From the NCBI RefSeq assembly GCF_000224415.1, contig NZ_AFXQ01000011.1, positions 1-64,000 on the forward strand: a DNA stretch of 64,000 nt, given 5' to 3'. The notes beneath the pieces were generated by a model. It was not told the DNA's origin. It saw only the letters and a program-made list of their open reading frames with translations, and ran no database searches. Origin of the DNA: Citricoccus sp. CH26A (lineage in GTDB: Bacteria; Actinomycetota; Actinomycetes; Actinomycetales; Micrococcaceae). The position numbers were made by a program, and so were the translations under genes. Shown piece by piece: positions 59,377-64,000 of this stretch; position 1 is the stretch's first letter, and each line of letters starts with the position of its first letter.

Positions 59377-60182
59377 GCGCCGCGTCCCAGGCGCTGGTCG
59401 AGGCCCGTGACCTCGTGCTGTCCCACGGGCGTCACGTCGCCCTGCAGGCCTCCACCTTCCGGGTGCCGGTGGGCGGGGTGACGGCCGTGATCGGACCCAA
59501 CGGGTCCGGCAAGTCCACCCTGCTGCAGGCGATCGCCGGGGTGCTGGAGCCGACATCGGGCACGCTGCGCGTGCTCGGCGGATCCGCCCGCGCCAACCGC
59601 CGGCGGATCTCCTACGTCATGCAGTCCGTGGTGTTCCCGGTGGGCACGCCGATGACCGTGCGGGACGTCGTGAGGATGGGCCGCTACCCGTCCCGGGGGT
59701 GGCTCCGCCCGTTCTCCCGCGCGGATCGGGCCGCCGTGGCAGAGGCCCTCGAGAAGATGAACGTGACGGACCTGGCCGGCCGGCACCTGGAGGAGCTCTC
59801 CGGGGGCCAGCGGCAGCGCGTGTACGTTGCGCAGGGCCTGGCGCAGGGGCACGAGGTGCTCATGCTCGACGAACCGATGACCGGACTGGACATCACCTCG
59901 GCCCGGACCATCGACCGCATCATCCACGCCGAGACGGAGCACGGGCACTCCGTGGTGCTGACCACCCACGACCTCGAGGAGGCCGGTGCCGCCGACCACG
60001 TGATCCTGGTCAACGGGCGCGTCGTGGCCTCCGGGGCCCCGGCGGAGGTCATGACCCGCAGGAACCTGGAGGACGTCTACGGGCTGGGGTCGCTGCACCG
60101 GTCCTCGGCGCCGTTGCTGGTGGACCCGGACTGCGGGCCGGACGACGTTCAGGGGCGCGAGCAGTCGGGGCAGATGCCGTAG
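59373..60182 (+). CDS. znuC: Zinc (manganese) ABC transporter ATP-binding protein
   Basis: A 269-residue ABC ATPase: Walker A GPNGSGKSTLLQAI near residue 41, signature LSGGQRQRVYVAQGL, Walker B VLMLDEPMTGLD, and TTHDLEEA with the switch histidine. It energises the ZnuB channel. Its last 34 bp overlap the end of the convergent Fur/Zur gene. Confidence 0.91.
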   Translation: MSAASQALVEARDLVLSHGRHVALQASTFRVPVGGVTAVIGPNGSGKSTLLQAIAGVLEPTSGTLRVLGGSARANRRRISYVMQSVVFPVGTPMTVRDVVRMGRYPSRGWLRPFSRADRAAVAEALEKMNVTDLAGRHLEELSGGQRQRVYVAQGLAQGHEVLMLDEPMTGLDITSARTIDRIIHAETEHGHSVVLTTHDLEEAGAADHVILVNGRVVASGAPAEVMTRRNLEDVYGLGSLHRSSAPLLVDPDCGPDDVQGREQSGQMP

Positions 60183-60592
60183 ATCTCCACGGTGTGCTCC
60201 GCATCCGTGAACCCGTGCTCGCTCGCGATCCGTGCGGTCCACCGCTCCACGGCCGGCGCCTCGATCTCCACGGCGCGCCCGCACCGCCGGCACACGAGGT
60301 GATGGTGGTGTGTCTGCACCTCGCAGCGCCGGTACAGGGACTCCCCGTCGTCCGGGTTGAGGACGTCCACCAGCCCCTCCTGCTGCTGCTGCTGCAGGAT
60401 GCGGTAGACGGTGGCGAGGGAGACCTGCTCACCCTGGTCCTTGAGGAGGGCGAACAGGTCCTGGGCGCTGACGAAGTCGCGGAGTTCGTCCAGTGCCCTG
60501 TTCACCGCGGTCTTCTGCCGGGTGGACCGTCCCCGGACCGGCCTGGTGGGCTGCGGCGGGGGCGGCGTGGTCGCGTCGGGTCCGGCGTTCAT
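60149..60592 (-). CDS. zur: Fur-family regulator, probably Zur
   Basis: A 147-residue Fur-family repressor. The winged helix is at about 25-85 (SAQDLFALLKDQGEQVSLATVYRILQ). The metal sites include THHHHLVCRRCG near residue 100 and GICPDCSRP at the C-terminus, giving the two CxxC structural zinc pairs. Its place beside the zinc importer argues for Zur. ATG 60592 lies 9 nt after TAGCCT on that strand. A run of five Gln (QQQQQ) lies in the wing linker. Confidence 0.87.
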   Translation of the reverse strand: MNAGPDATTPPPPQPTRPVRGRSTRQKTAVNRALDELRDFVSAQDLFALLKDQGEQVSLATVYRILQQQQQEGLVDVLNPDDGESLYRRCEVQTHHHHLVCRRCGRAVEIEAPAVERWTARIASEHGFTDAEHTVEIYGICPDCSRP

Positions 60593-60771
60593 GTCCCGCA
60601 CAGGCTACCAGCGCCGGGTCCGGCCCGCGTCCTCCGCAGGGCCCGCCCGCCACGGAGTCCTCACCTGCTCGGCGTCCACCCTCGTCGACCCGCGGTTGAC
60701 CGGGCGGTTCGGCGCCGTTCCGGACGGGTCGAGGACTGACGACCGCCGACGTTCCGGGATAGGCTGGCCGG

Positions 60772-61452
60772 GTGGAATCGCAGATCGCCCTGACCAAGTT
60801 CGGTCACGCGTGTGTCCGGCTGGAGAAGGCCGGTCGGCGCCTGGTCATCGACCCCGGGAACTTCACGGACGTCCCGGTGGCACTGGAGGGCGCCGAGCAC
60901 GTCCTCGTCACCCACGAGCACGCCGACCACCTCGACGACGGTCCCGTCCTCGACTTCCTCGCGGCGAACCCGGAGGCCACCGTCCGTGCCCCCGCGGCCC
61001 CCGCCGCCCGGCTCGCCGGGGCCGCCGGCGCCGCCGGGGTCCCGGCCGAGCGGATCATCGCCACGGGCCCCGGGGAACAGTTCGAGACCGCGGGCTTCGC
61101 GGTGCGGACCGTGGGCGGCCAGCACGCCCTCATCCATCCCGAGATCCCCGTGGTCGCCAACACCGGCTACGTCCTCGACGGGCAGGTCTACCACCCCGGG
61201 GACAGCTACATCGTCCCCGACGGTCCGGCCCCCCACACCCTCCTGGTCCCGTTGAGCGCCCCGTGGTCCAAGCTGGCCGAGACGGTCGACTTCATCACCG
61301 CCGTACGCCCTCGCCAGGCCATCCCCATCCACGACGGGCTGCTCAACGGCCGCGGGCTGCCGATGTACCGCCGTCACGCCACCGCGTTCGCCGAGCGCCA
61401 CGGGACCACGCTGCTCGTCCTTGAGGAGGGGGAGACCGCGTGGATCGGCTGA
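60772..61452 (+). CDS. Metallo-beta-lactamase-fold hydrolase (UlaG-like)
   Basis: A 226-residue MBL-fold protein. THEHADHLD near residue 46 is the HxHxDH metal motif; GGQHALIHPE, PGDSYIVP and IPIHDG carry later ligands. The short form without an RNA-processing domain resembles UlaG-like hydrolases of unknown substrate. GTG 60772 follows TAGGCT, leaderless style. Its end overlaps the sulfurtransferase gene by 13 bp. Confidence 0.85.
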   Translation: MESQIALTKFGHACVRLEKAGRRLVIDPGNFTDVPVALEGAEHVLVTHEHADHLDDGPVLDFLAANPEATVRAPAAPAARLAGAAGAAGVPAERIIATGPGEQFETAGFAVRTVGGQHALIHPEIPVVANTGYVLDGQVYHPGDSYIVPDGPAPHTLLVPLSAPWSKLAETVDFITAVRPRQAIPIHDGLLNGRGLPMYRRHATAFAERHGTTLLVLEEGETAWIG

Positions 61453-62372
61453 ACGGCACCGACCCCGTCCTGGTGGACGTCCGGACGGTGGCCGCCTGGC
61501 AGGGCCATGCCCCGGCCGGAGCGCAGGCGCCGGACGGACCGCCACGTCCGGGGTTCGTGGCCACGGAGCCGTGTCCGGATCCCGAGGCCCTGAAGGTGTT
61601 GGACATCCGGTGGACCGCCCTGGGGTCCCAGAACGGCCACGGCGAGTACCTGCGGGGCCACCTTCCCGGGGCCGTGTACGTGAGCATGGACAGCCAGCTG
61701 GCCGGTCACGACAACCCGCGCGAGGGCCGGCACCCGCTGCCGGACCCGGACCGGTTCGGCGACACCGTGCGGATGCTGGGCATCGACGACGGGGACACCG
61801 TGGTGGTCTACGACGACGCCCAGGGGACCTCGGCCGCCCGGGCCTGGTGGCTGCTGCGGCACGTGGGCCTGGACCGCACCTACCTGCTCGACGGTGGCCT
61901 GGCGGCCTGGCGGGAGGCCGGGCTGCCGCTGCAGGCGGGGGAGGTGATCCCGCGGCCCGGCAACGCCCGGACCACCTGGGGCAGGATGCCGGTGCTCGAC
62001 ATGGACGCCGCCGCGGGCCTGCCCCGGTCCGGGCTGCTCCTGGACGCCCGGTCCGGCGCCCGCTACCGCGGTGAGGAGGAACCGCTGGACCCCCAGGCCG
62101 GACACATCCCCGGTGCCGTCAGCGCCCCCACCGCTCAGAACGTGGACGAGGACGGCCGGTTCCTTCCGGCGGCCGAGCTGGCCGAGCGGTTCCGCGCGCT
62201 GGGGGCGGACCGGGACCACCCGGTGGGGGCCTACTGCGGCTCGGGCGTGAACGCCGCCCACGAGGTGGCCGCGCTGAACATCGCGGGCTACCGGGCGGCG
62301 CTGTTCCCCGGGTCCTGGTCCGCCTGGTCGAACACGCCGGGCCGTCCGGTCGCCACCGGCGAGCACCCCTGA
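61440..62372 (+). CDS. sseA: Thiosulfate/3-mercaptopyruvate sulfurtransferase (tandem rhodanese)
   Basis: A 310-residue protein with two rhodanese domains. The N-terminal copy (about 5-150) is inactive; the C-terminal copy holds the catalytic cysteine in AYCGSGVNAAHEVA near residue 265. It moves sulfur from thiosulfate or mercaptopyruvate to an acceptor. The GTG start lies within the MBL gene's end, so the two are co-translated. Confidence 0.9.
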   Translation: MDRLNGTDPVLVDVRTVAAWQGHAPAGAQAPDGPPRPGFVATEPCPDPEALKVLDIRWTALGSQNGHGEYLRGHLPGAVYVSMDSQLAGHDNPREGRHPLPDPDRFGDTVRMLGIDDGDTVVVYDDAQGTSAARAWWLLRHVGLDRTYLLDGGLAAWREAGLPLQAGEVIPRPGNARTTWGRMPVLDMDAAAGLPRSGLLLDARSGARYRGEEEPLDPQAGHIPGAVSAPTAQNVDEDGRFLPAAELAERFRALGADRDHPVGAYCGSGVNAAHEVAALNIAGYRAALFPGSWSAWSNTPGRPVATGEHP

Positions 62373-62451
62373 CGGCCCGCCGTGCGGATCCCGCCCCGCA
62401 GCCGGCCCCGAACATCCACCCACGCACCACCACGATGGAGGAGTCCACACC

Positions 62452-62880
62452 ATGAGCACCGTCTTCACGCGCATCATCAACGGGGAACTGCCCGGCCGCT
62501 TCGTCTGGCAGGACGAGACCTGCGCGGCCTTCCTGTCCATCGGCCCCCTGACGCAGGGCCACACCCTCGTGGTGCCCCGCGCCGAGGTGGACAAGTGGAC
62601 CGAGGCGGATCCGGGGCTCGTCTCGCACCTGGTCACCGTGGCCCAGGCGATCGGCAAGGTGCAGGTCGAGGCCTTCGGCGCCCAGCGGGCCGGGCTGATG
62701 GTCGCCGGTTACGAGATCCCGCACCTGCACGTGCACGTCTGGCCGTCCAACTCCCTCGACGACTTCGACCTGGAGCAGGTGGACAACAGCCCCGAGCCGG
62801 AGGACCTGGACGCCGCCGCCGAGAAGATCCGTGCCGGGCTGCGGGTGGCCGGCCACGGGGAGTTCGTCCCCGGGGACTGA
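62452..62880 (+). CDS. HIT-family nucleotide-binding protein
   Basis: A 142-residue HIT protein. The nucleotidyl-hydrolase triad HLHVHVWP sits near residue 97, and IINGELPGRFVWQDETCAAFLSI is the family's N-terminal part. It likely hydrolyses adenosine-linked nucleotides (Hint/FHIT type). GGAGGAG lies 8 nt before ATG 62452. It stands 79 nt after the sulfurtransferase gene. Confidence 0.92.
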   Translation: MSTVFTRIINGELPGRFVWQDETCAAFLSIGPLTQGHTLVVPRAEVDKWTEADPGLVSHLVTVAQAIGKVQVEAFGAQRAGLMVAGYEIPHLHVHVWPSNSLDDFDLEQVDNSPEPEDLDAAAEKIRAGLRVAGHGEFVPGD

Positions 62881-62898
62881 TGCCCTGGCCGGTACCGG

Positions 62899-63750
62899 CT
62901 AGGGCCGGGCCCGGACCTGGACCCGGCCGTCCCGCACCCGCGCCTCATAGGCCGGCTGGGGGACGCTGGCCGGGCCGCGGACGATGCCCCCGTCCTCCAG
63001 CCGGAACGTGCTGCCATGCCAGGGGCAGGTGACGCAGCCGTCGGCGATGGTGCCCTCCTCCAGCGGGCCGCCCATGTGGCTGCAGACGCTGTCCAGCGCG
63101 GTGATGCCCTCCGCGTCCCGCACCAGCAGCACGGACACCGGGCCCGCCTGCACCACGCGGTGCGCGCCGGGGGTCAGCTCCGCCGCGTCCAGGACATCGG
63201 CCCAGTCCCGGGGGCCCTTCCGCCACGCGGTCCGGTTGACGTTGACGCCCAGGGCGTAGCTGAGGTGCCCACCGAGGTACCCGCCGGCCATGACGGCCCC
63301 GAGCCCGGCCAGGCCGAGGAGCTTGCCGGCCGTGCGGGCCCCGCGGCGGCGGGACACGAAGGAGGCCGTGTAGAGGGCCAGGCCGATGTTGACGGAGGCG
63401 GCGTGCACCTGGCCCACCCGGCGGGCGGCCCCCTGGGTGTCGGACCAGTCGTTGAGCCCGGTGGCTGCCGTGGGGACGGCGCTCGCCATCCCGGCGGCGA
63501 CGAGCAGGTCGGCGGCTGGTTCGGACGCCCGCCCTCCCACCAGGTCCAGCAGCGTGGCCATGGACCAGGCCCCGATCGGCAGGTCGGTGAGCAGCGGATG
63601 CGCAGGGTGTCCCAGGGCGGTGCCGCTGAGGAGATTGCGTACCGGCCTCGGGCTCACCGCCCGTCCCACCACGGCCGCGGCGGGACGGCCGACCCGGTCC
63701 AGTGCCTTCCAGCGCTCCACGCGGCCCATGAGCTCGTCGAGTACCTTCAT
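62899..63750 (-). CDS. Rieske [2Fe-2S] protein fused to a DUF2231 membrane domain
   Basis: A 283-residue protein. The N-terminal half (about 40-165) is a DUF2231-like four-helix membrane domain (LGHPAHPLLTDLPIGAWSMATLLDLVGG). The C-terminal half is a Rieske ferredoxin domain with CSHMGGPLEEG and CPWHGSTF, giving the Cys-His pairs of the 2Fe-2S cluster near residues 228-250. The partner oxidoreductase is unknown; such fusions suggest electron transfer at the membrane. The downstream gene on this strand is not linked. Confidence 0.87.
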   Translation of the reverse strand: MKVLDELMGRVERWKALDRVGRPAAAVVGRAVSPRPVRNLLSGTALGHPAHPLLTDLPIGAWSMATLLDLVGGRASEPAADLLVAAGMASAVPTAATGLNDWSDTQGAARRVGQVHAASVNIGLALYTASFVSRRRGARTAGKLLGLAGLGAVMAGGYLGGHLSYALGVNVNRTAWRKGPRDWADVLDAAELTPGAHRVVQAGPVSVLLVRDAEGITALDSVCSHMGGPLEEGTIADGCVTCPWHGSTFRLEDGGIVRGPASVPQPAYEARVRDGRVQVRARP

Positions 63751-63820
63751 GGCGGCCAGTGTGGCACCGGCCTCACGACACGGACAAGGGACCGCAGGCC
63801 GACCATCGCGGGCCGTCAGG

Positions 63821-64000
63821 TCAGCCCGTGGCCTGCCTCAGGGCCTGGCGGACGCGCTTCTCGGAGACGGACACGGCGGTGCCGAGGTCCTGGGCGAAGA
63901 AGCTGATCCGCAACTCCTCGATCAGCCAACGCACCTCCTCCAGGGCCGCGGGCACCGGCCGGCCGGCCGGGACGGCGGCCACGGCGGCATCGAAGTCGTC
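63821..64000 (-). CDS. hrpA: C-terminal fragment of an HrpA-type ATP-dependent RNA helicase
   Basis: The last 59 codons only. ALEEVRWLIEELRISFFAQD, then LGTAVSVSEKRVRQAL, resembles the C-terminal DUF3418 region of HrpA helicases (EELRVSLFAQxLGTxxPVSxKRI). The helicase core lies beyond the window end. The stop is TGA at 63823-63821. Confidence 0.75.
   Translation of the reverse strand, partial: DDFDAAVAAVPAGRPVPAALEEVRWLIEELRISFFAQDLGTAVSVSEKRVRQALRQATG

Overview
The window reads as a chromosome segment of a high-GC actinobacterium of the Micrococcaceae (Micrococcus/Citricoccus/Arthrobacter relatives). The basis is very high G+C, many starts with a TANNNT box 6-9 nt upstream (leaderless style), an actinobacterial tmRNA with tag AESKRTDFALAA, a fused Kgd, PriA, an RsrA/SigR pair, bL37, and lexA divergent from a LysM cell-division regulator. 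The exact genus is inference.

Layout. 1-5.2 kb: lexA (partial) and its divergent SOS-controlled LysM gene, then hisC-hisB-hisH-small membrane gene-priA-SseB. 5.2-7.6 kb (minus): a MarR regulator, an FMN reductase and a luciferase-like monooxygenase with two frameshifts. 7.8-10.5 kb: an MFS transporter and a cytochrome P450. 10.5-13.6 kb (minus): a large FHA-FtsK/EssC-like ATPase. 13.9-18.5 kb: a compact Tad (Flp pilus) operon, cpaF-tadB-tadC-pilin-TadE-TadE-TadG-like. 18.5-20 kb (minus): a secreted SLH-domain protein with a HECAH zinc-protease-like motif. 20.3-21.5 kb: prfB.

21.5-37.1 kb is a catabolic block between prfB and ftsE, genes that are usually neighbours in actinobacteria. It holds a 3-hydroxybutyrate/acetoacetate pathway (PucR-type regulator, GntP-family permease, thiolase, 3-hydroxybutyrate dehydrogenase, 3-oxoacid CoA-transferase A/B) and then a Liv-type ABC importer with an acyl-CoA synthetase, a TetR regulator and an alpha/beta hydrolase. 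37.3-42.6 kb returns to the core: ftsE, ftsX, an M23 hydrolase, a decayed APC permease, smpB and ssrA.

42.6-53 kb: two crcB genes, hisN, rsgA and aroA (minus), then sigR-rsrA (plus), bL37, a GDSL-like hydrolase and kgd (minus). 53.2-57.3 kb: guaB1 and two CNNM/CorC proteins. 57.4-60.6 kb: a zinc ABC importer with a Zur-like palindrome and a convergent Fur/Zur regulator. 60.8-64 kb: an MBL-fold hydrolase, a sulfurtransferase, a HIT protein, a Rieske-DUF2231 protein and the C-terminus of an HrpA-type helicase.

Several genes expected to be intact or essential (ftsX, aroA, kgd, crcB), as well as the monooxygenase, carry one or two frameshifts. Most are explained by one missing base in a G/C homopolymer, so they look more like sequencing or assembly errors than real decay. 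The APC permease differs: it also lacks its N-terminus and an internal block and is a true remnant. I saw no insertion sequence, prophage, CRISPR array, tRNA or rRNA.
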